NCBI RefSeq assembly: GCF_001514065.1
Contig: NZ_KQ948423.1
Coordinates: forward strand, 1-64,000
Direction of reading: 5' to 3'
Origin: Streptomyces antibioticus
Lineage (GTDB): Bacteria > Actinomycetota > Actinomycetes > Streptomycetales > Streptomycetaceae
Length of the DNA stretch: 64,000 nt
The position numbers and the translations under genes were made by a program. This document shows positions 16,936 to 25,289 of the stretch, piece after piece. How positions within the stretch are numbered: position 1 is the first letter of the stretch; each line of letters begins with the position of its first letter. Below the pieces are notes generated by a model. It was not told where the DNA came from, searched no databases, and was given only the letters and a program-made list of their open reading frames with translations.

Positions 16936-17535
16936 GTGTTCCGAAGCCGTGCCACCAAGGAAGAGAAGGCCACCGCCGCCCAGGCCCCGGTGACCGACTC
17001 CAAGCAGCCCCGCGATCCGCAGGCCCCCAAGGGTCGGCCCACTCCCAAGCGGAGTGAGTCCCAGTCCCAGCGCCGCAGCGTCGCCAACACGTCGATGACG
17101 CGGAAGGACGCCGCCAAGCGGCAGCGCGACGAGCGTCGTGCCGCGATGGAGAAGCAGCGCCAGGCGCTGGCCGGCGGCGACGAGCGGTACCTGCCCGCCC
17201 GCGACAAGGGCCCGGTCCGCAAGTTCGCGCGCGACACCATCGACTCGCGGTTCAACGTGGCGGAGTTCTTCCTGCCCATGGCCGTGATCATCCTCGTGCT
17301 GAGCATGGTGCAGGTGGGCGCGTTGCAGAGCATCGCGCTGCTCCTGTGGCTCGTCGTGATCGTGCTGATCGTGCTCGACTCGATCCTCACCGCCTTCCGT
17401 CTGAAGAAGCGGCTCGCCGAGCGCTTCCCGGACCACAACCGGAAGGGCGCGGTGGCCTACGCCCTCATGCGCTCCCTCCAGATGCGCCGGCTCCGGCTGC
17501 CCAAGCCGCAGGTCAAGCGCGGAGAGCGGCCCTGA
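16936..17535 (+). CDS. DUF3043 membrane protein
   Basis: A 199-residue protein with a charged N-terminal half (SRRSVANTS-like segments rich in K/R/Q) and two membrane helices near residues 110-150 (AEFFLPMAVIILVLSMVQV and SIALLLWLVVIVLIVLDSI), ending in a basic tail PKPQVKRGERP. This is the layout of the actinobacterial DUF3043 family; function is unknown. The GTG at 16936 has TACCCT eight bases ahead and no ribosome-binding site, suggesting a leaderless message. Its stop overlaps the proposed start of the next gene. Confidence 0.85.
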   Translation: MFRSRATKEEKATAAQAPVTDSKQPRDPQAPKGRPTPKRSESQSQRRSVANTSMTRKDAAKRQRDERRAAMEKQRQALAGGDERYLPARDKGPVRKFARDTIDSRFNVAEFFLPMAVIILVLSMVQVGALQSIALLLWLVVIVLIVLDSILTAFRLKKRLAERFPDHNRKGAVAYALMRSLQMRRLRLPKPQVKRGERP

Positions 17536-18317
17536 GCACAACGCCGTTCACCGGGGGCGCGGAAGCCTGGCTGAACAAGCTGGGCGGACTGCGGGACGTC
17601 GTACGACAGGAGCTGGTGGCCCGGCAGCTCGACGAGCAGATAGCGGGACGTTTCCCGGTCGGGCAGCGGCTGCGCGTGCTCGACGTGGGCATGGGCCAGG
17701 GCACGCAGGCGCTGCGTCTGGCCCGGGCCGGTCATCAGGTGACCGGCGTCGAGAAGGACGACACGATGCTCGCCGCCGCCCGGGAGTCTTTGGCGGGTGA
17801 GCCGGAGGGCATCCGGGAGCGGGTGCGGCTGGTCCAGGGCGACGGCCGGGACACCGGGGTGCACTTCCTGCCCGGCAGCTTCGACGTGGTGCTGTGCCAT
17901 GGCGTGCTGATGTACGTCGAGGAGCCGGACGCCCTGCTGGCGGGCCTGGGGCGGATGCTCGCGCCGGGCGGGCTGGTGTCGCTGCTGGTGCGCAACGCGG
18001 ACGCGTTGGCCATGCGGCCCGGGCTGTCCGGTGACTGGGCGACGGCTCTCGACTCCTTCGACACCGTCTCGTACACCAACCGTCTCGGCCTCGACGTGCG
18101 CGCCGACCGGCTCGCCGCGCTGACCGCGACGCTCGCCGGGATCGGTGCGCCGCTCCAGGCCTGGTACGGCGTACGGGTTTTCACGGACACCGCGGTGGAC
18201 GGGGCGGAGATCCCGGCCGACCTGGAGCCGCTGCTGGCGGCCGAGGAGCGGGCCGGGCGGACCGATCCCTACCGGGCGGTCGCGGCGCTGCTGCATTTGT
18301 GCGGGGTGCGCGGCTAG
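17532..18317 (+). CDS. Class I SAM-dependent methyltransferase (probable CTG start)
   Basis: A Rossmann-fold methyltransferase, about 261 residues, with the SAM-binding motif VLDVGMGQGTQALRLA near 44-59, an acidic residue after strand 2 (VTGVEKDD) and FDVVLCHGVLMYVEEPD in the middle. The substrate cannot be told. Homology appears to begin at STTPFTGGAEAWLN, but there is no ATG, GTG or TTG there. The best start is a CTG at 17532 that overlaps the preceding TGA (CTGA), with GGAGAG six bases upstream. The in-frame ATG at 17346 would put almost 190 bases inside the DUF3043 gene and is unlikely. Confidence 0.82.
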   Translation: MSTTPFTGGAEAWLNKLGGLRDVVRQELVARQLDEQIAGRFPVGQRLRVLDVGMGQGTQALRLARAGHQVTGVEKDDTMLAAARESLAGEPEGIRERVRLVQGDGRDTGVHFLPGSFDVVLCHGVLMYVEEPDALLAGLGRMLAPGGLVSLLVRNADALAMRPGLSGDWATALDSFDTVSYTNRLGLDVRADRLAALTATLAGIGAPLQAWYGVRVFTDTAVDGAEIPADLEPLLAAEERAGRTDPYRAVAALLHLCGVRG

Positions 18318-18413
18318 GGCCCGTCCGCGGCATGATCCGCCGGGCAGGTCCTGAAGCGCCCGTTCGGGGGTACAGCGCAAGCCGGACATTCACCCTGAAG
18401 TGAGACTCGGGGC

Positions 18414-19493
18414 ATGGACGTTCACCGCCGCCGTGCCCTACGCCTTGTCACGCCCTTCGCCGCGCTCGTCTGTTCCCTCGCGCTGCTCGCCGGATGTTCC
18501 GACTCCGGTTCCTCCGGTTCTTCCGGCGAGCGGCAGGACCCGACCACCCAGGCCGCCGCTCCCGCCGTCGACAACGCTCTCCAGGACGACTACCAGAAGG
18601 TCATCAGGGAGGTCCTGCCGTCGGTCGTGCAGATCCAGGCCTCGGGTGACCTGGGCTCCGGGGTGGTCTACGACGACAAGGGACACATCGTCACCAACGC
18701 GCACGTCGTCGGCAACGACAAGACCTTCCAGGTGACCACCGCCAACAACGAGAACACCCTGTCGGCGAAGCTCGTCTACTCCTACCCGGACCAGGATCTC
18801 GCCGTCATCAAGCTGGACAAGGTGCCGGGCGGGCTGAAGGCGGCGACGTTCGCGGACTCCTCGAAGGTCCAGGTCGGCCAGATCGTGCTGGCCATGGGCT
18901 CGCCGCTCGGACTGTCGTCCAGCGTGACGCAGGGCATCGTCTCGGCGACCGGACGGACCGTCACCGAGGGCCGCTCGGACGGCGGTACGGGCGCGACGAT
19001 CGGCAACATGGTGCAGACCTCCGCGGCCATCAACCCCGGCAACAGCGGCGGCGCCCTCGTCAACCTCGACGCGCAGGTCATCGGCATCCCGACGCTCGCC
19101 GCGACCGACCCCAACTTCGGCAACAGCGCGGCGCCCGGGATCGGGTTCGCCATCCCCGCGTCCATGGTGAGGACGGTCGCCGACCAGATCGTCGAGACCG
19201 GCAAGGTCACCGACTCGGGCCGGGCCGCGCTCGGCATCACCGGCCGCACGGTCGTCGACGACGGCTTCCAGGCCGCGGGGGTGGCCGTCGTCGAGGTGAA
19301 GAGCCGCGGGGCCGCGGACAAGGCCGGCCTGGAGGCCGGCGACATCATCACCGGGCTGGGTGACACCGGCATCACCACGATCACGTCCCTCTCCGAGGCG
19401 CTGGCCGCGGAGTCGCCGGGTGACAAGACGTCGGTGACGTACACGCGGGACGGGGACGAGAAGACGGTGGACGTGACGCTGGGCGAGCAGTGA
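18414..19493 (+). CDS. HtrA/DegP-like serine protease lipoprotein with PDZ domain
   Basis: A secreted trypsin-fold protease of 359 residues. The signal peptide ends in the lipobox LLAGC (cysteine about residue 28), so it should be anchored to the outer face of the membrane. The catalytic triad is intact: His in VTNAHVVG, Asp in YPDQDLAVIKL and Ser in INPGNSGGALVN. A PDZ domain follows (AAGVAVVEVKSRGAADKAG) up to the C-terminus. Such proteases degrade or refold misfolded extracytoplasmic proteins, consistent with the envelope-stress genes nearby. A hairpin follows its stop. Confidence 0.92.
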   Translation: MDVHRRRALRLVTPFAALVCSLALLAGCSDSGSSGSSGERQDPTTQAAAPAVDNALQDDYQKVIREVLPSVVQIQASGDLGSGVVYDDKGHIVTNAHVVGNDKTFQVTTANNENTLSAKLVYSYPDQDLAVIKLDKVPGGLKAATFADSSKVQVGQIVLAMGSPLGLSSSVTQGIVSATGRTVTEGRSDGGTGATIGNMVQTSAAINPGNSGGALVNLDAQVIGIPTLAATDPNFGNSAAPGIGFAIPASMVRTVADQIVETGKVTDSGRAALGITGRTVVDDGFQAAGVAVVEVKSRGAADKAGLEAGDIITGLGDTGITTITSLSEALAAESPGDKTSVTYTRDGDEKTVDVTLGEQ

Positions 19494-19508
19494 GGGAGTA
19501 AAAAAAGA

Positions 19509-19530
19509 GGGCGGCCCAGTACGGCCGCCC
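19509..19530. terminator. Hairpin terminator between convergent genes
   Basis: GGGCGGCC and GGCCGCCC flank a six-base loop, with an A-run before and CCCTTTCCC after. It lies between the protease gene and the convergent small gene. Confidence 0.7.
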
Positions 19531-19544
19531 CCTTTCCCTCCGGC

Positions 19545-19757
19545 TTACGCCTCTTCGGCGTGCAGGCTCATCGGGCCGTAGATCTTCGTGCCGTCCTCGA
19601 AGAGGTGCACCTGGTCCGCGCCGCCTTCGAGGAGGTCCTTCCAGAACTCGCCCACCCAGGACTCAGCATCCCCTTGCGTGGTGAACTCCTCGGGCTGCAG
19701 CGCGGGCTGGACCTCCGTCCCGTCGGCCTTCTCGAATCGCCACGTCCATGCCGCCAT
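19545..19757 (-). CDS. Small conserved-type protein, unknown function
   Basis: About 70 residues, acidic, without signal peptide or membrane helix (MAAWTWRFEKADGTEVQ ... DGTKIYGPMSLHAEEA). The ATG at 19757 has GAGG eight bases upstream; an in-frame GTG lies nine bases earlier. The Trp-rich, evenly spaced pattern suggests a small folded beta-rich protein of an actinobacterial family, but I cannot name it. Confidence 0.7.
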   Translation of the reverse strand: MAAWTWRFEKADGTEVQPALQPEEFTTQGDAESWVGEFWKDLLEGGADQVHLFEDGTKIYGPMSLHAEEA

Positions 19758-19810
19758 GTACGCCACCTCGCTTCGCTGGTTGGGCCGTGATCAACATACG
19801 GTAGTGGGTC

Positions 19811-19855
19811 GAGTGCGAGTCGTCTGTGGCTGGTCGCGCAGTTCCCCGCGCCCCT
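19811..19855 (+). repeat. Dispersed ~45-bp repeat, copy B
   Basis: GTGCGAGTCGTCTGTGGCTGG followed by the core GCGCAGTTCCCCGCGCCCCT. It fills much of the gap between two divergent starts, upstream of the cobU-type gene. Confidence 0.8.
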
Positions 19856-19907
19856 TAAGGACATGCAGCGCGCGCATGTTCAGTCGCCACCGGCGAAAAT
19901 CGGTCTC

Positions 19908-21110
19908 GTGGACGTGACTTTGCTTGGTACCGGCGGGCCCTCCGGCCTTCCTCGGCCCTCCTGCCCCTGTTCCTCGTGTGCTGTCGCGCTCGGTGTTGAC
20001 GCCCGGGCCGCCACCGCGCTGCTCGTCGACGGGGCGCTCATGCTCGATCTGACGCCCGGTGTCGCCTTCGCCGCCGCTCGGGCCGGGCATTCGCTCGGCG
20101 GCGTACGGCAGGTGCTGCTGTCGCATCCGCACGACGGGCCCGCCGTGGAGGTGCCGGCGGGGCTGCCGCAGCCGGGGCGGGTGCCGGACGGGCGGGAGTT
20201 GGCGCTGCTGACGGGGCATCGGGTGCGGGCGGTGGCGATGGACGCGCCCGGCACCGGGTACGCGGTGACCGGGCCGGACGGGCAGCGGTTGCTGTATCTG
20301 CCGCCCGGGGGCGCCCCGGCGGGGCTGGAGGAGAACGGCAAGAACGGCTACGACATGGTCCTCGCCGATGTCGTGGGGCGGCCGGACGGGCTGGCCAGGC
20401 TGCGGGCGGTGGGGGCCGTGGGGCCGACCACCGATGTCGTCGCCGTGCATCTGGACCACGACGTGCCGCCGGGCGGCGAGTTGCGGCGCCGGCTCGCGGC
20501 GGCGGGCGCGCGGGCCGTGCCCGACGGGACGACGCTGGCCGTCGGCGCCTACGAGGACGTACCGGATGTGCCGCGGCGGACGCTGGTGCTGGGCGGGGCG
20601 CGGTCCGGGAAGTCGGTGGAGGCGGAGCGGCGCCTGGAGGCGTTCCCCGAGGTGCTGTACGTGGCCACCGGCGGCACGCGGAACGGGGACGGCGAGTGGG
20701 CGGCGCGGGTCTCCGCGCACCGGGAGCGGCGGCCGGGCTCCTGGCGTACCACCGAGACCTGCGACCTGGTGCCGCTGCTCGCCGACGAGGGGCCGCCGCT
20801 GCTGATCGACTGTCTGTCGCTGTGGCTGACGGACGCGATGGACGCCGTAGGGGCGTGGGACGACGCGGAGTGGGCCGGGGGCGGGGAGCGGGCGCTGCGC
20901 AAGCGGGTGCGGGAGTTGACGGACGCGGTGCGGGCGACCCGGCGGACCGTCGTCGCCGTGTCGAACGAGGTGGGGTCGGGGATCGTGCCCGCCACCGCGT
21001 CCGGGCGGCGTTACCGGGACGAACTCGGACGGCTGAACGCGGCGTTCGCCGGGGAGTGCGAGCAGGTGCTGCTGGTGGTGGCGGGGCAGGCGCTGGTGCT
21101 ACGGGGCTGA
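19908..21110 (+). CDS. cobU: CobU (adenosylcobinamide kinase / guanylyltransferase) with an N-terminal MBL-like domain
   Basis: The C-terminal half (about 225-400) is CobU: P-loop LGGARSGKS near 229-236, then ATGGTRNGDGEWAARVSAH, LIDCLSLWLTDAM and VVAVSNEVGSGIVP. It phosphorylates adenosylcobinamide and adds GMP, a step in cobalamin nucleotide-loop assembly. The first 220 residues are not part of classical CobU: VTLLGTGGPSGLPRPSCPCSSC and VLLSHPHDGPAVE look like a degenerate metallo-beta-lactamase fold in which the usual HxHxD is reduced. cobT follows after the small methyltransferase and cobS about 5 kb on. The GTG at 19908 is the best-fitting start; the signal is weak. Confidence 0.88.
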   Translation: MDVTLLGTGGPSGLPRPSCPCSSCAVALGVDARAATALLVDGALMLDLTPGVAFAAARAGHSLGGVRQVLLSHPHDGPAVEVPAGLPQPGRVPDGRELALLTGHRVRAVAMDAPGTGYAVTGPDGQRLLYLPPGGAPAGLEENGKNGYDMVLADVVGRPDGLARLRAVGAVGPTTDVVAVHLDHDVPPGGELRRRLAAAGARAVPDGTTLAVGAYEDVPDVPRRTLVLGGARSGKSVEAERRLEAFPEVLYVATGGTRNGDGEWAARVSAHRERRPGSWRTTETCDLVPLLADEGPPLLIDCLSLWLTDAMDAVGAWDDAEWAGGGERALRKRVRELTDAVRATRRTVVAVSNEVGSGIVPATASGRRYRDELGRLNAAFAGECEQVLLVVAGQALVLRG

Positions 21111-21620
21111 GGGCTGCTGCGACTGTCTGCGGGCGATCACTCGAGTGGTCCTCGACAGGCGGTCGAGAGCCGGGTGCCGGGTGCTCGGCAGGATCGTGCA
21201 GTGCGCGGCTTCGAGTTCCCCGCGGAGCGCGTCGGTGGCGCCCTCGGTCTCCACCAGCACATGGCCGCCCGGGCGGAGGAACGTCACGACCGCGCCGAGC
21301 TCCGCGACCGGCTTCAGGACGCTGACCACGTCGTAACGGGCGGTCAGGGCCCGGGTGAGGTGCGGGGCCGCCGGGGTGCCGAGGTAGGCCTCCTCCAGTC
21401 GCTCCGCCTCGCGGGCCACGAGCACGGCGGTGGTCGTGTCGAGGCCGTCGAAGGAGGTGTACGGGAAGAACGCCTTGGCCTCGGCCGGGAAGTGGGCCTC
21501 GCCGGTGCCCACGTCCAGCCAGCTCTCCGGTTCGGGGTTCAGGCGCAGCATCGCGCGGGCCGTGGAGCGGTGGCGCCGTCTGCGGTCGAGGTCGGCGAGT
21601 CGGGCGCGCAGGCGTTTCAT
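21099..21620 (-). CDS. Small SAM-dependent methyltransferase-like protein
   Basis: A 173-residue Rossmann-type protein with motif I SWLDVGTGEAHFP, VLKPVAELGAVVTFLRPGGHVLVE in the expected later strands, and a basic tail. It is shorter than most class I methyltransferases, so it may be a minimal or non-catalytic member. The ATG at 21620 has GGGAG six bases upstream. Its 3' end overlaps the convergent cobU gene by 12 bases, and it is divergent from cobT. The substrate is unknown. Confidence 0.75.
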   Translation of the reverse strand: MKRLRARLADLDRRRRHRSTARAMLRLNPEPESWLDVGTGEAHFPAEAKAFFPYTSFDGLDTTTAVLVAREAERLEEAYLGTPAAPHLTRALTARYDVVSVLKPVAELGAVVTFLRPGGHVLVETEGATDALRGELEAAHCTILPSTRHPALDRLSRTTRVIARRQSQQPSAP

Positions 21621-21757
21621 GAGGACTCCCTGAGACATACGACAATCCGCTGCAAAACGGAACGTATGGGATCTCGATCTTGGGAGCAACGACGTCCGGT
21701 GTGCGTGGTGCCCCTGTGCCGCCGTCCTGTTCGACCGGTGCCGGTACTGTTCGGCGA

Positions 21758-22834
21758 ATGAGCTCGCTTAATCTCGACGACTTCTCCGATCTGATCGAGC
21801 GCCCCGACGGCGGGGTGCGCCGCGACGCCGAGGCGCGTCGCGAGCGCCAGATCGTGCCGCCCGGGTCGCTGGGCCGCCTCGACGACCTGGGTGAGTGGCT
21901 GGCCGCCGCGCAGTCCGCCGTGCCGGTACGGCCGGTCGAACGGCCGCGGGTGGTGCTCTTCGCCGGTGACCACGGCATCGCCGAGCTCGACGTCTCGGCC
22001 CGGCCGGCGGGCAGCGCCGGGGAGTTGGTGCGCGAGGTGCTGGCGGGCGGGCGGCCGGTGTCGGTGCTCGCACGGCGGCTCGGGGTGCCGGTGCGGGTCG
22101 TCGACATGGCGCTGGACACCGACCCGGAGACGCTGCCGGAGGACGTCGTACGGCATCGGGTGCGGCGCGGCAGCGGTCGTATCGACGTCGAGGACGCGTT
22201 GAGCCTTGAGGAGGCCGAGGCCGCGTTCCGGGCCGGGATGGCGGTGGCCGACGAGGAGGCCGACTCCGGTACGGATCTGGTGGTGCTCGGCGATGTGAGC
22301 GTCGGCGGGACCACGGTGGCGGGCGTGCTCATCGCCGCGCTGTGCGGGACCGACGCGTCGGTGGTGACCGGGCGGGGCGGGCTCGCGATCGACGACCTGA
22401 CGTGGATGCGCAAGTGCGCGGCGATCCGGGACGCGCTGCGGCGGGCGCGGCCGGTGCTGGGCGATCAACTCCAGCTCCTCGCGACCGTCGGCGGCGCCGA
22501 CCTCGCCGCGATCACCGGGTTCCTGTTGCAGGCCGCGGTGCGGAAGCTGCCCGTGGTCCTGGACGGTGTGGTCGTCGCCGCCTGTGCGCTGGTCGGGCAG
22601 CGGATCGCCTTCCGGGCGCCGGACTGGTGGCTGGCCGCCCACGACTCCGGGGAGCCGGGGCAGGCGAAGGCGCTGGACCGGATGGCTCTTGAGCCGCTGC
22701 TCGATCACGGAGTGCGGGTGGGCGAGGGCGCCGGGGGGCTGCTTGCGCTGCCGCTGGTGCAGGCCGCGGCGGCGTTGGCGGCCGAGCTGCCGGAGAAGCC
22801 CGCCGTCGAGGAGGAGCCGGAGAAGGAGGAGTAG
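21758..22834 (+). CDS. cobT: Nicotinate-nucleotide--dimethylbenzimidazole phosphoribosyltransferase
   Basis: Makes alpha-ribazole phosphate, the lower ligand precursor of cobalamin. The 358-residue sequence has the family's landmarks: PPGSLGRLDDLGEWLAA near 30-46, VVLFAGDHGIAELDVSA, the phosphate loop region GDVSVGGTTVAG, and VVLDGVVVAACALVGQR. The last 30 residues are acidic (PAVEEEPEKEE). The ATG at 21758 has TACTGT seven bases ahead and no ribosome-binding site, pointing to a leaderless message. Works with cobU and cobS in this window; I see no cobalamin riboswitch upstream of any of them. Confidence 0.92.
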   Translation: MSSLNLDDFSDLIERPDGGVRRDAEARRERQIVPPGSLGRLDDLGEWLAAAQSAVPVRPVERPRVVLFAGDHGIAELDVSARPAGSAGELVREVLAGGRPVSVLARRLGVPVRVVDMALDTDPETLPEDVVRHRVRRGSGRIDVEDALSLEEAEAAFRAGMAVADEEADSGTDLVVLGDVSVGGTTVAGVLIAALCGTDASVVTGRGGLAIDDLTWMRKCAAIRDALRRARPVLGDQLQLLATVGGADLAAITGFLLQAAVRKLPVVLDGVVVAACALVGQRIAFRAPDWWLAAHDSGEPGQAKALDRMALEPLLDHGVRVGEGAGGLLALPLVQAAAALAAELPEKPAVEEEPEKEE

Positions 22835-22905
22835 CCGGCGACCGGTTCGGCACCGCCGTCGTGGTTGAGCGGCGTCACGGCGAGGGAGTGGTTTGATCCC
22901 ATTTC

Positions 22906-24588
22906 ATGGGATACGCACGCTTTGCCGTCTGGTACCTCCGGCTCGTCGCGTTCGTCAACTTCCTCAGTGCGGTGTGGGTGTCCCTGGGGCAGGACGTGCG
23001 GCGGCACAACCAGGAGGATCTCTTCACGCCGTATCTGCTGACGGCCGGCTTCGCCTCCGGGGTCTTCACGGCGTTCCTGGCGATCACCATGCGGCGCCGC
23101 AAGCGCGCCGCATGGCTGCTCAACCTCGGGCTGAGCGGGGCGTTCCTCGCGCTGCTGGCGTTCGCCATGGTGTTCCCGGAGATCCGGCGGCATCCGCAGA
23201 ACTGGGTGTCACTGGCCCTGACCGCCGCCTTCGTGGGCGCGCTGCTGCTCGGCCGACGGGAGTTCTACGCCAAGGGTGACCGGGCCAACCCGAAGCTGGC
23301 CGCCGCCGTCGGCGCGGGCGGACTGCTCGCCTCCTCGCTGCTCGCGGCGCTGCTGGTGACGGTGACCAACGAACGGCACTCCCCCTTCGCCGCCTGCTGG
23401 CGCTACGGCACCCTGCGCCTGGTCTCCATCACCGACTTCCGCTCCCCCGGCATCGCCACCCCCAACTGGGTCGACGTCACCGTCAACGGGCTCAGTACGG
23501 TCCTCCTCCTCGCCGTCCTCTATGCCGCCTTCCGCTCCCGCCGGGCCGTCGACCCGCTCACCGACGACGACGAGAAGCGGCTGCGGGAGCTGCTCGACCG
23601 GCACGGCGACCGGGACTCGCTGGGCTACTTCGCGCTGCGCCGGGAGAAGAGCGTCGTCTGGTCGCCGAGCGGCAAGGCCGCCGTCGCCTACCGCGTCGTG
23701 GGCGGTGTGGCCCTGGCCTCCGGGGACCCGCTCGGCGACCCGGAGGCCTGGCCCGGCGCCATCGAGCCGTGGCTCGACCGGGCGCGGGCGCACGGATGGC
23801 TCCCGGCGGTGATGGGGGCGAGCGAGGAGGCGGGGACCGTGTACGCGCGGCACGGGCTCGACGCGCTGGAGCTCGGGGACGAGGCGCTGGTGGAGGTCGC
23901 CGAGTTCACCCTTGAGGGGCGGGCCATGCGGACCGTGCGGCAGGCCCACAACCGGGTGCGGCGGGCCGGGTACGCGGTGCGGATCCGACGGCACGAGGAG
24001 ATTCCGGCCGCGGAGATGGCCGCGCTGGTCAGACGTGCCGACGACTGGCGGGACGGGGCCACCGAGCGCGGGTTCAGCATGGCGCTGGGGCGGCTCGGGG
24101 ACGCGCGGGACGGGCGCTGTGTGATGCTCGAATGCACAGACGCCGAAGGTGAGTTGCGGGCGCTGCTGTCGTTCGTGCCGTGGGGTCCGCACGGGCTGTC
24201 CCTCGATCTCATGCGGCGGGACCGGGACTCCGACAACGGGCTGGTCGAGTTCATGGTGATCGAGCTGCTGCTGCGGGCCCACGAGATGGGGATCACTCAG
24301 GTCTCGCTCAACTTCGCGATGTTCCGATCGGTCTTCGAACGTGGTGGACGGCTCGGTGCGGGACCGGTGCTGCGGCTGTGGAGGTCGCTGCTCAGCTTCT
24401 TCTCGCGCTGGTGGCAGATCGAGTCCCTGTACCGCGCCAACGCCAAGTACCGGCCCATCTGGGAGCCGCGGTTCCTGCTCTTCGAGAAGAGCGCGGACCT
24501 GCCGCGCATCGGGCTCGCCTCGGCGCGCGCGGAAGGGTTCCTGGAGCTGCCGGGGCTGCACCGGACACACCTGGAGAAGCAGAGATGA
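22906..24588 (+). CDS. Phosphatidylglycerol lysyltransferase-type (MprF-C/DUF2156) membrane protein
   Basis: A 560-residue protein with six or so hydrophobic segments in residues 10-215 and a C-terminal dual-GNAT domain (about 220-540) of the kind found in MprF and LysX. Segments include DSLGYFALRREKSVVW, AVAYRVVGGVALASGDPLG, VRQAHNRVRRAGYAV, FSMALGRLGD and SLNFAMFRSVFERG. Such proteins transfer an aminoacyl group from tRNA to phosphatidylglycerol, reducing the negative surface charge and giving resistance to cationic peptides. The amino acid used cannot be read here. The stop overlaps the next start (ATGA), so the rhomboid-like gene is coupled. Confidence 0.88.
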   Translation: MGYARFAVWYLRLVAFVNFLSAVWVSLGQDVRRHNQEDLFTPYLLTAGFASGVFTAFLAITMRRRKRAAWLLNLGLSGAFLALLAFAMVFPEIRRHPQNWVSLALTAAFVGALLLGRREFYAKGDRANPKLAAAVGAGGLLASSLLAALLVTVTNERHSPFAACWRYGTLRLVSITDFRSPGIATPNWVDVTVNGLSTVLLLAVLYAAFRSRRAVDPLTDDDEKRLRELLDRHGDRDSLGYFALRREKSVVWSPSGKAAVAYRVVGGVALASGDPLGDPEAWPGAIEPWLDRARAHGWLPAVMGASEEAGTVYARHGLDALELGDEALVEVAEFTLEGRAMRTVRQAHNRVRRAGYAVRIRRHEEIPAAEMAALVRRADDWRDGATERGFSMALGRLGDARDGRCVMLECTDAEGELRALLSFVPWGPHGLSLDLMRRDRDSDNGLVEFMVIELLLRAHEMGITQVSLNFAMFRSVFERGGRLGAGPVLRLWRSLLSFFSRWWQIESLYRANAKYRPIWEPRFLLFEKSADLPRIGLASARAEGFLELPGLHRTHLEKQR

Positions 24589-25289
24589 CGACACTCGCCC
24601 GCTGGGCCCGTACCGAATGGGGGCCGCTGTACGTCGCCGTGCGCGGGCCCCTGGTGCGGCGGCGGTGGCGGGCGGTGCCGCTGACGGTCGGGGCGGTGTG
24701 TCTGACGGCGGTGCTGCACCTCGTGCACAACCAGTCGTGGGGCTTCCGCCTCGTCGAGGACGTAGGGGCGGTACGGGCCGAGGACCCCCTGTGGCTGGCC
24801 CTGCTCCGCACCCCCCTGTCGCTGTTCGTCCCCGCCCTCGACCTCCCCGTCTGGGGCGCCCTCGCCCAGATCCTGCTGGTCTTCGGCCTCGCGGAGATCT
24901 GTCTGGGCTGGTGGCGCACGCTCGTCATCGCGTACGTCGCCACGCTCGCCGGCACGCTGTACGCGCGCGTGGGCATCTGGCTGGGCCCCGACGGCCCGTT
25001 CGGCCTGCCCGCCACGGACGCCCTGGTCGTCGACACCGGCCCGTCTGCGGCGGTGGTGGGGCTGGCCGTGTTCCTGGGGTGGCGGTACCGGGCGTACGTC
25101 ACCGCGGGGGTGGTGATCGGCGCGATGGTGGTCGAGGTGGTGCTGAAGGACAACCTCGCGGGCAAGGAGCATCTGGCGGCGATCGTGGCGGTGCTGGCGC
25201 TGTGCGGTGTGTCGGCCCTGCGGCACCGTCACCGGCGGCCGGCTTCGAGTGCGGGGTCCGGGTCCGGTTTGCCGCCGATCAGGTCCTGA
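24585..25289 (+). CDS. Rhomboid-like membrane protein
   Basis: A 234-residue polytopic protein with about six membrane segments. A serine in DTGPSAAVVG (S154) and a histidine in a later helix, GKEHLAAIV (H196), are placed as the catalytic pair of rhomboid intramembrane proteases, but the classical GxSG reads GPSA, so activity is uncertain. I infer membership of the divergent actinobacterial rhomboid-like group. It is translationally coupled to the LPG-synthase-like gene, suggesting a joint role in membrane biology. Its last 61 bases overlap the 3' end of the convergent gene. Confidence 0.7.
   Translation: MTTLARWARTEWGPLYVAVRGPLVRRRWRAVPLTVGAVCLTAVLHLVHNQSWGFRLVEDVGAVRAEDPLWLALLRTPLSLFVPALDLPVWGALAQILLVFGLAEICLGWWRTLVIAYVATLAGTLYARVGIWLGPDGPFGLPATDALVVDTGPSAAVVGLAVFLGWRYRAYVTAGVVIGAMVVEVVLKDNLAGKEHLAAIVAVLALCGVSALRHRHRRPASSAGSGSGLPPIRS

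Noticed and set aside
17346-17531. ATG at 17346 as start of the methyltransferase
   Set aside because: It would overlap the DUF3043 gene by about 190 bases, and the extra residues are Arg/Pro/Ala-rich without similarity to the fold.
19863-19907. Cobalamin riboswitch upstream of cobU
   Set aside because: The gap contains only a dispersed repeat and about 50 bases. No B12-box-like sequence or long structured leader is seen there, or ahead of cobT and cobS.
20038-22413. A 791-codon minus-strand frame
   Set aside because: It spans parts of cobU, the methyltransferase and cobT in other frames, with Pro/Ala/Arg/Ser-rich translation. It is a shadow frame.
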